A stretch of DNA of 64,000 nucleotides from Sphaerisporangium fuscum (GTDB taxonomy: Bacteria; Actinomycetota; Actinomycetes; Streptosporangiales; Streptosporangiaceae): the NCBI RefSeq assembly GCF_018531465.1, contig NZ_JAHDTF010000019.1, forward strand, positions 62,001-126,000, read 5' to 3'. The notes beneath the pieces were generated by a model. That model was not told the DNA's origin. It was given only the letters and a program-made list of their open reading frames with translations, and did no database searches. Position 1 is the first letter of the stretch, and the number at the start of each line of letters is the position of its first letter. Below are positions 55,413-62,730 of this stretch, in pieces. A program made the translations under genes and the position numbers.

Positions 55413-56693
55413 TCATGAGGCCGTGATGTGGCGGCCCGACTCGGCCAGGGCCGCGACGAGGGCCGGCACGTCGTGGTGCAGGAGCGTGCCGCCGCGCTTG
55501 ACGATGCGCCCGCCGACGATCACGGTGTCGACCGCCCTGGTGTCGGCCGCCAGCACCACTGCGCCGATCGGGTCGTGCACCGGGGCGTGGCCGAGGGCGT
55601 CCATGCGCAGCATGATCAGATCGGCCTGCTTGCCCGTGCGCAGCGAACCGGTGACGTCGGCGAGGCCCGCGACCTCGGCCCCCTCGATGGTGGCCATCCG
55701 CAGCGCGTCGCGGGTGGTGAACTCCATGCCGGCGCCCTCCGGACGTGCCCGCTCCAGCGTGTAGGCGGCCCGCATCAGGCTGAACATGTCACCCGGGGCG
55801 CTCGCCACCGTGTCGGCGCCGAGCGCGGCGGGCACCCCGCGCGCCCGCGCGCGTCCCGTCGCCGGGTAGCCGATGCCGAGCTCCGCCTCGACGACCGGGG
55901 AGAGCGACACCGATCCTCCACTGTCGGCGATCCTCCCGAGCGCGTCATCGGTGTAGAAGTTCGGGTGGACGTAGGTGGTGCGGGTGCCGAGCAGGTCGTT
56001 CTCCCGCAGGAACGCCAGGCCCCGCTCGGCGCTCTCGGCGCCGTGCCCGCCCATGTGGACCGTGACGGGCAGGCCGAGGTCGCGGGCGAGCCGCCACTCG
56101 TGCAGGGCCTGCTCCTCGCTGACGATCTCGGGCCCGAGCGCCGCGACCGCCATCGAGAGCAGGTCGCCGGTGAGTTCCTTGTGCACCCGGCGCCCCTCGG
56201 CCGCCAGGCCCTCCGGCCCGCCGTCGCCTCCGTAGCAGTAGCCGACGACGGCGCGGATGCCGGCGTCCTTCAGCGACTGGACCACCGCGTCGGTGTGCGC
56301 GGGCGTGAGGTTGATGTGGGACCAGTCGACGAGCGTGGTGATGCCCGCGTCCAGGCATTCCAGCGCGCCGGCGAGGTTGCCGGTGTAGACGTCCTCGGCG
56401 CGGTAGCGGGGGGCGTACCGGCCGAGGACGCGGCCCAGGTAGCCCGGGAAGTCGATGTCGGGGGCGGCCGAGCGGATGCCGGCCTGCCAGGTGTGCCGGT
56501 GGGTGTCGACGAACCCCGGCATGACGATCATGCCGGTCGCGTCGATCACTTCGGCGCCGGGGGCGTCGGGCAGCCCGGCGCCGACGGCCGCGATGACGCC
56601 GTCCTCGACGAGGACGTCGCCCCGCTCGGTGGTGGTGGGGACCGGCTCGGTGTCGACGAGCAGGCCGTTGCGCAGGAGAAGGCGTGAAGTCAT
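55413..56693 (-). CDS. Amidohydrolase (ATZ/TRZ/cytosine deaminase-like)
   Basis: A 426-residue metal-dependent amidohydrolase. It has MIVMPGFVDTHRHTWQ (HxH metal motif), TTLVDWSHINLTPAH, PVTVHMGGHG, TYVHPNFYTDDAL, the aspartate in ALGADTVASAPGDMFSLMR, and the C-terminal beta-sandwich GSLRTGKQADLIMLRMD. Close families deaminate or dechlorinate triazines, S-adenosylhomocysteine or guanine. ATG56693 starts the composite beta domain (MTSRLLLRNGLLVDTE); longer in-frame readings run over the divergent MarR promoter and are rejected. It is probably regulated by that MarR. Confidence 0.87.
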   Translation of the reverse strand: MTSRLLLRNGLLVDTEPVPTTTERGDVLVEDGVIAAVGAGLPDAPGAEVIDATGMIVMPGFVDTHRHTWQAGIRSAAPDIDFPGYLGRVLGRYAPRYRAEDVYTGNLAGALECLDAGITTLVDWSHINLTPAHTDAVVQSLKDAGIRAVVGYCYGGDGGPEGLAAEGRRVHKELTGDLLSMAVAALGPEIVSEEQALHEWRLARDLGLPVTVHMGGHGAESAERGLAFLRENDLLGTRTTYVHPNFYTDDALGRIADSGGSVSLSPVVEAELGIGYPATGRARARGVPAALGADTVASAPGDMFSLMRAAYTLERARPEGAGMEFTTRDALRMATIEGAEVAGLADVTGSLRTGKQADLIMLRMDALGHAPVHDPIGAVVLAADTRAVDTVIVGGRIVKRGGTLLHHDVPALVAALAESGRHITAS

Positions 56694-56704
56694 GAGCGGT
56701 AACT

Positions 56705-56730
56705 TAGAAGAAAGCTTTTCAGAAAGCAAT
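56705..56730. promoter_or_regulatory. Candidate MarR operator
   Basis: The AT-rich 61-base divergent spacer holds GAAAGCTTTTC (56710-56720), a near palindrome around AAGCTT, and a second GAAAGC 12 bases on (56722-56727). It is a plausible but imperfect operator for the MarR protein. Confidence 0.4.
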
Positions 56731-56754
56731 CTGGATGAGGAGTAGCCTTCTGGG

Positions 56755-57273
56755 GTGCAGCACGACGAATCCCGCGACGAGGTCGACGCGCTGGTCCCGC
56801 GATGGGAGGAGTCCGGGCTCTCCTCACGGCTGATCGCGTCCCTGGAGCTCGCCAAGCGCAGCTCGCGCATCGGCCTGCTGGTCGAGCAGGCCACCAAGGC
56901 GAGGCTCACCGAGCTGGGGCTGACCTACGCCGAGTTCGACGTCCTGGCGGCGCTGAGCCGCGTCGGCCCGCCGTACCGCCTCAAGCCCAGCGAGCTGACC
57001 CGCCGGCTGTTCCTGACCTCCGGCGGCATCAGCAACGTGCTGCAACGGCTGACCAGAGCGGGTTACGTGCGGCGCGAGGACAACCCCGGCGACGCGCGCA
57101 GCCGGTGGGTCGAGCTCACCGACGAGGGGCACCGGATCGCCACGATCACACTGCAGGGCGCGGGCGACGCGCACGACGAGGTGATGGCCGGCGTTCCCGA
57201 GGAGACCCTGCGGCGCGCGGCGGACGCCCTGCGCGAGGTGCTGCTCGTCGTCGGCAGACGCCGCGTCCGTTAA
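56755..57273 (+). CDS. MarR-family regulator
   Basis: A 172-residue MarR protein: YAEFDVLAALSRVGPPYRLKPSELTRRLFLTSGGISNVLQRLTRAGYVRREDNPGDARSRWVELT spans the wHTH and wing, here quoted only as its landmark blocks SELTRRLFLTSGGISN and REDNPGDARSRWVELT. It begins at GTG56755 and is divergent from the amidohydrolase gene, the likely target. No effector can be inferred. Confidence 0.88.
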   Translation: MQHDESRDEVDALVPRWEESGLSSRLIASLELAKRSSRIGLLVEQATKARLTELGLTYAEFDVLAALSRVGPPYRLKPSELTRRLFLTSGGISNVLQRLTRAGYVRREDNPGDARSRWVELTDEGHRIATITLQGAGDAHDEVMAGVPEETLRRAADALREVLLVVGRRRVR

Positions 57274-57573
57274 GGGTTCTCGGGCCGGCGGCGCCCGGCC
57301 GCTCCACGACAGGGCGGCGCCCCGGGCCGTCGCCGAGGCGAAGGGAACCTCGGCTCCCGGCCGGCACCGGCGCTTTCTCATGATCGCCGGAGGCCTGGGC
57401 GTCCGAATCGTCACCCCCGGCGAGAACGGGGCTCTCCATCGCGGCGTCGACCTGATACGCTTCCCAAGCGAGCGCTTGGTTTACGGTGACCGATCCGGGT
57501 CACCGGTGGACCGGGGGCACGGCACGGGCGCGACCGACAGGGCATGTGGAGACGACCGCCAGGGGTACTGCCG
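57274..57573. other. 300-base intergenic region with a KstR2-type operator
   Basis: Downstream of the MarR gene it is very GC-rich with several short self-complementary stretches but no clear terminator. The only strong signal is the operator at 57464-57479 with its -10 element. No gene is supported. Confidence 0.6.
57456..57480 (+). promoter_or_regulatory. KstR2-type operator and -10 element
   Basis: TACGCT (57456-57461) is a TANNNT -10 element, followed two bases later by CCAAGCGAGCGCTTGG (57464-57479). The 16-mer is identical to that at 6484, which also precedes an LLM oxidoreductase gene. No clear -35 element is visible. Confidence 0.77.
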
Positions 57574-58635
57574 ATGAAGTTCTCGACCTTCCACCTCTTC
57601 CACCGGTCCGACGGCCAGAGCTTCAAGGACGTCTACGACTACCACGTGCGGCTCGTCGAGCTCGCCGAGGAACTGGGCTTCGACGGGGTGCGGCTGGCCG
57701 AGCACCACTTCCGCGACTACGGCGTGGTCCCCAACCTGTTCACCATGCTCGGCCACCTCGCCGCGCGGACCGAACGGCTCCGGCTCGGAACGGGGATCGT
57801 CGTACTGCCCCTGCACAACCCCGTCCACGTCGCCGAGGAGGCGGCCCTGGTCGACGTGCTGTCCGGCGGCCGGCTCGACCTCGGCATCGGGCGCGGCTAC
57901 CAGAGCTTCGAGTTCGAGGGCTTCGGCGTGGACCTGGCCGAGGCGCGCGACCGGTTCAACGAGTCGCTGGAGATGATCCTCGGCCTGTGGAGCACCGACA
58001 ACTACCAGCACGCCGGGAAGTTCTACAGGACCGGGACCGAGGTGTCGCTGGTGCCGAGGCCGCTGCAGGCCCCCCACCCGCCGATCCACGTGGCCGCGGT
58101 GTCGCCCGAGACGGTGACCATGTACGCCGAGCGCGGCCTGCCGATCCTCGCCGACCCGGCGGCGCCGTTCCACAAGATCGCAAAGGCCGCCGAGACGTGG
58201 CGCGCCACCGCCGAGGCCGCCGGGCACGACGTCACCGAAGCCGGGCTGGTCGTGGCCCGGACGGTGTACGTGGCCCCGACCATCGAGCAGGCCAGGGAGG
58301 ACCAGGCCAGGTTCGAGAAGATGTTCGACCGGTCGCGGATCTTCAACGAGAAGAGCGCGCCCATCGACTCCCGCACCGGACAGGCCGCGCAGGGGTTCGA
58401 GTACTACCAGAACCGCTACCTCAAGGGCGGCTCGGTGAGCAACGAGTTCCGGTGGGAGCAACTGGAGGTCATCGGCGACCCCGAGCGGGTGATCAGCCAG
58501 ATCAGGATGCTTCAGGACTTCGGCTTCAGCGATCTGATGTGTGACTTCGGCAGCACGCGGCCCATCCCGATCGACGAGATGGAGAACGTCATGCGCTTCT
58601 TCGCCGCCGAGGTCATGCCGGCCTTCCGCGACTGA
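57574..58635 (+). CDS. LLM-class flavin-dependent oxidoreductase
   Basis: A 353-residue luciferase-like protein: FDGVRLAEHHFRDYGVVPN, RTERLRLGTGIVVLPLHNPVHVAEEAALVDVLSGGRLDLGIGRGYQ and HPPIHVAAVSPET. It is a diverged paralogue of the protein at 6539, sharing the EHHF motif and the GRG loop. ATG57574 is supported by AGGGG nine bases upstream. It probably forms an operon with the FadD-like gene 28 bases downstream. An FMNH2-dependent oxygenation or F420-dependent redox step is possible; substrate unknown. Confidence 0.85.
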   Translation: MKFSTFHLFHRSDGQSFKDVYDYHVRLVELAEELGFDGVRLAEHHFRDYGVVPNLFTMLGHLAARTERLRLGTGIVVLPLHNPVHVAEEAALVDVLSGGRLDLGIGRGYQSFEFEGFGVDLAEARDRFNESLEMILGLWSTDNYQHAGKFYRTGTEVSLVPRPLQAPHPPIHVAAVSPETVTMYAERGLPILADPAAPFHKIAKAAETWRATAEAAGHDVTEAGLVVARTVYVAPTIEQAREDQARFEKMFDRSRIFNEKSAPIDSRTGQAAQGFEYYQNRYLKGGSVSNEFRWEQLEVIGDPERVISQIRMLQDFGFSDLMCDFGSTRPIPIDEMENVMRFFAAEVMPAFRD

Positions 58636-58662
58636 CAGAACCACTCCCGCTCAGGAGGCGCG

Positions 58663-60216
58663 ATGAGCACCGTCCACCGTCTGACCCTCGCGGACGTCCT
58701 CGCCGAGCACGGCCGCAGCCGTCCGCTGGTCACCGCCGTGGTCGACGGGAACGTCCGGCTGGACTACCCCGCGCTCGACCGGCGCGTCACCGCCCTGGCG
58801 GGGGCGCTCGCCACCGAGGGCGTCGGGGTGGGAGACCGGGTGCTGTGGGTGGGCCGGAACTCCCACCGGGTACTCGAGCTGCTGCTGGCCTGCGGCCGGC
58901 TCGGGGCGATCTTCTGCCCGGCCAACTGGCGTCAGTCACCGGACGAACTCTCCTTCGTGCTCACCGACCTCACCCCGAAGGTCGTCGTATGGGAGCCCTC
59001 GGAGGCCGTGGAGGCGGCCCGGCCCCCGGACGGCGCGCGGTGGGTGCCGTCCGGGGAGGAGTACGAGCGGTTCCTCGCCGGCGCCGTGCGGGGCGGGCCG
59101 TCCGAGGGGGAGCACGAGGAGCGGTCCCGCGGGGACGGTTCGCCCGGCCTGGGGGACTTCGGCGACGACGGCGCGCCCGTGCTGGCCCTCTACACCGCGG
59201 CCTTCGACGGGCGGCCGAACGCCGCGCTGCTCAGCCACGCGGCGCTGATCGCGCACGCGGCGTCCCTGCTGCACGTACGGCAGATGGAGCCCGGCTTCAC
59301 CTTCCTCAACAGCGGACCGCTGTTCCACGTGGGCACGATGATGTTCTGCCTGGCCACCCTGCTGGCCGGCGGCACCAACGTCTTCACCCCCACCTTCGAC
59401 GCCGAGGAGGTCTGCAGGCTCATCGAGGCCGAGTCGTGCACGCAGGCCTTCCTGTTCGGCCAGATGATCGACGCCGTCGTCGCGGCCAACGCCGGCGGCC
59501 GGTACAACCTGAAGTCGCTCGGGTTCGTCTCCCACTCGGCGGAGTGGGACAGCATGATCACGGTGTCCGACACGCCGTGGTGCCGTTCCGGGATGGGCGG
59601 GTACGGCCAGACCGAGGTCGGCGGCATGCTGACGTTCCTCGGGCTCGCCCCCGGAGGCGCGGGGTACGCCGGACGGCCCTCGCCGCTCGTCCAGGTGCGG
59701 CTGCTGGACCCCGCGGACGAGGAGGTGCCGACCGGCGAGGTCGGGGAGATCTGCGCGCGCGGCAAGTCGATCTTCTCCGGCTACTTCAACAGGCCCGAGC
59801 TGAACGAGCGGAAGTTCCGGGGCGGCTGGCACCACACCGGCGACCTCGGCCGCAGGGAGCCCGACGGCACCCTCACCTTCGTCGGCCCGAAGCTGCGCAT
59901 GATCAAGTCCGGGAACGAGAACATCTACCCGGCCGAGGTGGAACGCGCCCTGAGGTCCCATCCCGCCGTCGCGGACGCGGCCGTGATCGGCGTCCCGGAC
60001 GAGCGCTGGAGGCAGGCGGTGAAGGCGATCGTCGTCCTGAAGCCGGACGCGACGGCGGACGCCGGTTCGATCGTCGGGCACACCCGCGGCCTGCTGGCCT
60101 CCTACAAGAAGCCCAGGCACGTGGAGTTCACCGACGCCATCCCCAAGAAGGGCTTCACCCCGGACTACGACGCCCTGGACGAGCTGTACGGAGGCGGCGC
60201 CTACCCCGGCACCTGA
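58663..60216 (+). CDS. Acyl-CoA synthetase (FadD-like) with altered P-loop
   Basis: A 517-residue ANL-superfamily protein. The C-terminal motifs are normal: GYGQTEVGGMLT, GWHHTGDLGRREPDG, PKLRMIKSGNENIYPAEVE and AIPKKGFTPDYDALDE. The ATP-binding loop, usually S/TSGTTGxPKG, reads LYTAAFDGRPNAALLSH (176-192), lacking the second glycine-threonine stretch and the lysine. The C-terminal catalytic lysine of the NGKxxR type is replaced by a KKGFTPDY context, which may still supply it. It could be a specialised ligase for a bulky acid. It is co-transcribed with the LLM gene under a KstR2-type operator. Confidence 0.82.
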   Translation: MSTVHRLTLADVLAEHGRSRPLVTAVVDGNVRLDYPALDRRVTALAGALATEGVGVGDRVLWVGRNSHRVLELLLACGRLGAIFCPANWRQSPDELSFVLTDLTPKVVVWEPSEAVEAARPPDGARWVPSGEEYERFLAGAVRGGPSEGEHEERSRGDGSPGLGDFGDDGAPVLALYTAAFDGRPNAALLSHAALIAHAASLLHVRQMEPGFTFLNSGPLFHVGTMMFCLATLLAGGTNVFTPTFDAEEVCRLIEAESCTQAFLFGQMIDAVVAANAGGRYNLKSLGFVSHSAEWDSMITVSDTPWCRSGMGGYGQTEVGGMLTFLGLAPGGAGYAGRPSPLVQVRLLDPADEEVPTGEVGEICARGKSIFSGYFNRPELNERKFRGGWHHTGDLGRREPDGTLTFVGPKLRMIKSGNENIYPAEVERALRSHPAVADAAVIGVPDERWRQAVKAIVVLKPDATADAGSIVGHTRGLLASYKKPRHVEFTDAIPKKGFTPDYDALDELYGGGAYPGT

Positions 60217-60271
60217 CCACCTTGTGACGCCCCGCCCGGCTCGATCGACGACGGCGCGGAGAAGGGCGACG

Positions 60272-60727
60272 TCAGGCGGTGGCCGAGTCGCCGTGGTCGA
60301 CGGGGGCGTCCAGCAGGGCGTTCGCCGAGCGGTGGATCTTCCTCAGTGCGCTGAGGAGATGTTCGCGTTCGGTCTCGGTGAGGTCGGCGGTGACCTTCTC
60401 TTCCAGCAGCCGCCGTTCCGTCTCGATGGGCGTCCGCAGGGCGCGTCCGGCGTCGGTGAGCCACAGCCGGACCAGCCGGTTGTCCCGGTCGTCGCGGCGT
60501 CGGATGAGCAGGCCCGCCGCGGCCATCCGGGTGGCCGCCTTGACCACGTTGGAGGTGGTGACGTTCAGCTCGGCGGCGACCTCGCCCGGGGTGCGGCCGT
60601 CCTGCCGCCACAGCACCGCGAGCAGGTGATCTTGCCCCAGGTGCAGCCCGTGGCGCCGCACGGCCGCCTCGGCCGCCGCCCGCAGCGCCTTCGACGTCTT
60701 GCTGTGCATGTCCAGGAATTCGGGCAC
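60272..60727 (-). CDS. MarR-family regulator
   Basis: A 151-residue MarR protein: GQDHLLAVLWRQDGRTPGEVAAELNVTTSNVVKAATRMAAAGLL for the wHTH (landmark blocks TPGEVAAELNVTTSNVVKA and RRDDRDNRLVRLWLT), then the dimerisation helices. GTG60727 has GGAGG eight bases upstream. It is divergent from the NmrA-like gene at 60840, and a large palindrome in the spacer is its likely operator. Confidence 0.9.
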   Translation of the reverse strand: MPEFLDMHSKTSKALRAAAEAAVRRHGLHLGQDHLLAVLWRQDGRTPGEVAAELNVTTSNVVKAATRMAAAGLLIRRRDDRDNRLVRLWLTDAGRALRTPIETERRLLEEKVTADLTETEREHLLSALRKIHRSANALLDAPVDHGDSATA

Positions 60728-60779
60728 GTCCAGGGCCTCCAGGTGATGTCGCGAGCGCGGCAGGGTGCGGTTGACAGTA

Positions 60780-60828
60780 AATCGTGTACCGGTTAACGTT
60801 TTTTCTGATCATTAACCGGTTCACGATT
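60780..60828. promoter_or_regulatory. Large inverted repeat, MarR operator region
   Basis: AATCGTGTACCGGTTAA (60780-60796) and TTAACCGGTTCACGATT (60812-60828) are 17-base arms matching at 16 positions, 15 bases apart. Each arm itself contains the palindrome ACCGGT, so two MarR dimers could bind side by side. The right arm ends 11 bases before the NmrA-like start. Confidence 0.8.
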
Positions 60829-60839
60829 AAGAGGCTCTC

Positions 60840-61694
60840 ATGATACTGGTCACCGGTGCCACCGGGAACGTCGGCCGCGAGCTCGTCCGCGAGCTGGACG
60901 AGACCGGCGTGCCGTTCCGCGTCCTGGTCCGCGACCCTGCCCGCGCCGCCACCTTGCCCGAGCGGGCCGAACGGGTCGTGGCGGACCTGAACGACCCCGC
61001 GACGCTGCCGCCCGCCTTCGCCGGGGTCGAACGGCTGTTCCTGCTCACCCCCGGCATCGGCCTCGACCACACCCGGCACGCCGTCGCCGCCGCCCGGTCC
61101 ACCGGCGTGCGCCACATCGTGCACCTCTCCTCGTTCAACGTGCTCGGCGACCCCATGCCCGCCATGGGCCGCTGGCACCACGAACGTGAGCAGGTCATCC
61201 GGGCCTCCGGCATCCCGGCCACCTTCCTGCGGCCCGGCGGCTTCATGACCAACGCCTTCGACTGGCTGCCCACCATCCGCGAGGAGGGTCATGTCCTCGA
61301 TCCGGTCGGCCCCGGCCGCTACGCGCCGATCGATCCCGCCGACATCGCCGCCGTCGCCGCCCTGGCCCTGACGGATGACGGCCACCAGGGCCAGGAGTAC
61401 GTCCTCACCGGCGAGGAGTTGTTCACCGTCGCCGAACAGGTCGAGATCCTCGCCGCGGCGGCCGGCCGGGACATCACGGTCCGGGCCGTGACCACCGCGG
61501 AGGAGGCCGTCGCCTCCCGATTCCCCCACGGGGCGCCCCCGGCGCTGGCCGAGGCCATCATCGAGGGGTTCCACCTCATGCGCGCCGACACCGCCGGATT
61601 CCGCACCGATACCGTGGAGCGCCTGCTCCGGCGCAAGCCCCGCACCTTCGCCGCCTGGTGCGCACGCAACGCCGGCGCCTTCCGGACCACCTGA
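60840..61694 (+). CDS. NmrA-like NAD(P)H-binding protein
   Basis: A 284-residue atypical SDR of the NmrA/HSCARG/QorB type: MILVTGATGNVGRELVRELDETGVPFRVLVRDPARA (Rossmann motif GATGNVG), HIVHLSSFNVLG, FLRPGGFMTNAFDWLP and YAPIDPADIAAVAALALTD. Members are NADPH-dependent quinone or imine reductases or redox sensors. It is under the divergent MarR, which suggests a response to an aromatic or quinone-like compound. Confidence 0.87.
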   Translation: MILVTGATGNVGRELVRELDETGVPFRVLVRDPARAATLPERAERVVADLNDPATLPPAFAGVERLFLLTPGIGLDHTRHAVAAARSTGVRHIVHLSSFNVLGDPMPAMGRWHHEREQVIRASGIPATFLRPGGFMTNAFDWLPTIREEGHVLDPVGPGRYAPIDPADIAAVAALALTDDGHQGQEYVLTGEELFTVAEQVEILAAAAGRDITVRAVTTAEEAVASRFPHGAPPALAEAIIEGFHLMRADTAGFRTDTVERLLRRKPRTFAAWCARNAGAFRTT

Positions 61695-61718
61695 CCGGCC
61701 CGGCGTCCCTTCGCCCAC

Positions 61719-62693
61719 TCACAGGACGGCGAGGGGGTTGATCGGGCTGCCGGTGCCGCCCTCGATCTTCAGCGGGGCCGCGATGAACAGGAAATCATGC
61801 CTGCGCCCGCCCCCGGACGCGGAGCCCTCCGAGGCGGGGGGCTCGGGAGTGGAAGGCGGCGCGGCCAGGGCCGCCGAGAGTTCCTCCAGCCACAGCATCT
61901 CGGCCAGGTGGATCCCGTGCCGCCACAGAAGGACCATGTGGAGGTCGTCGTCCAGGCCCTCGTCGGCGAGTTGCCGGGCGTTGAGGCCGCCGATGGCCGC
62001 GTTGTCCGAGGCCACCAGGGACACGTCCCGGGCGGCGAGCCACCGTCCGCCGTCCCCCGAGAGCCCCGGCTGACCCGACCAGTACTCCTCCCGCGACCGT
62101 TCCCACACCACCGGCCAGCCGGTGCGGACGACGGCGACGTCCCCCGGCCGTACATCGGGGACGATCTCCTCCAGCAGGTCGCCGGACACGCGGAAGTCCA
62201 CGGGCAGGTGCTCCACCCCGAGGTGCCTCGGCACGTCGAACAGCACCCCCCGCCCCACGACGCCCCCCACGGTCTCGATGCCGCAGCGGGAGGCCCCGTA
62301 CGACCGGACGCGCGCGGCCGGGTGCCCGTTGTAGAGCGTCTCTCCGGACCACATGTGGCACAGGGCGTCCATGTGGGTGCTCGTGCCGTGAGGGGTGACG
62401 ATCAACGCGTCGTCCGCCATGCTCAGCCCCGCGCCGATCGCGCGGGCGCCCGCCGCGTAGTCGCCGCCGTCCACCGACATGAAATGCTGGGGCAGCGGCC
62501 GCCCCTTGAGGTGCGGGACGGTCGTCGGCGCCGGCGACGACGTCGCTCCTCTGATCGGCATCGACAGGCTGACGACCTGGCCGGTGGATGCGGCGCCCAG
62601 GGCCTGGAGGACGGCGGCGGGGGTCAGCAGGTTCAGGGTGCCGCGTTGATCGTCTGGGCCGAAGCGCCCCCAGTTGTTAGGCTCGGTGACCAA
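61719..62693 (-). CDS. Cyclase-family metal hydrolase (kynurenine formamidase fold)
   Basis: A 324-residue cyclase-family protein. The metal motif HGTSTHMDALCHMW (HxxxHxD) is clear, with NNWGRFGPDDQRGTLNLLTP at the N-terminus and RPGDVAVVRTGWP and VASDNAAIGGL further on. These Zn/Mn enzymes open lactams, formamides, lactones or cyclic diketones. The start is TTG62693: GGGAG lies seven bases before it and no ATG/GTG is available. A KstR2-type operator overlaps both the ribosome site and start, so it may be part of the steroid regulon, where a ring-opening hydrolase would fit. Substrate unknown. Confidence 0.82.
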   Translation of the reverse strand: MVTEPNNWGRFGPDDQRGTLNLLTPAAVLQALGAASTGQVVSLSMPIRGATSSPAPTTVPHLKGRPLPQHFMSVDGGDYAAGARAIGAGLSMADDALIVTPHGTSTHMDALCHMWSGETLYNGHPAARVRSYGASRCGIETVGGVVGRGVLFDVPRHLGVEHLPVDFRVSGDLLEEIVPDVRPGDVAVVRTGWPVVWERSREEYWSGQPGLSGDGGRWLAARDVSLVASDNAAIGGLNARQLADEGLDDDLHMVLLWRHGIHLAEMLWLEELSAALAAPPSTPEPPASEGSASGGGRRHDFLFIAAPLKIEGGTGSPINPLAVL

Positions 62694-62706
62694 GCAAGCG
62701 CTCCCT
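62678..62706. promoter_or_regulatory. KstR2-type operator over cyclase start and hydrolase promoter
   Basis: TAGGCT (62678-62683) is a rightward -10 element identical to that at 5442. CCAAGCAAGCGCTCCC (62690-62705) follows: the left CAAG half is intact, and the right half is replaced by CTCCC, which is the GGGAG ribosome site of the leftward cyclase gene. It is the weakest match of the set. Confidence 0.55.
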
Positions 62707-62730
62707 TCTACACGAGGTGCGGAGGTTCGG

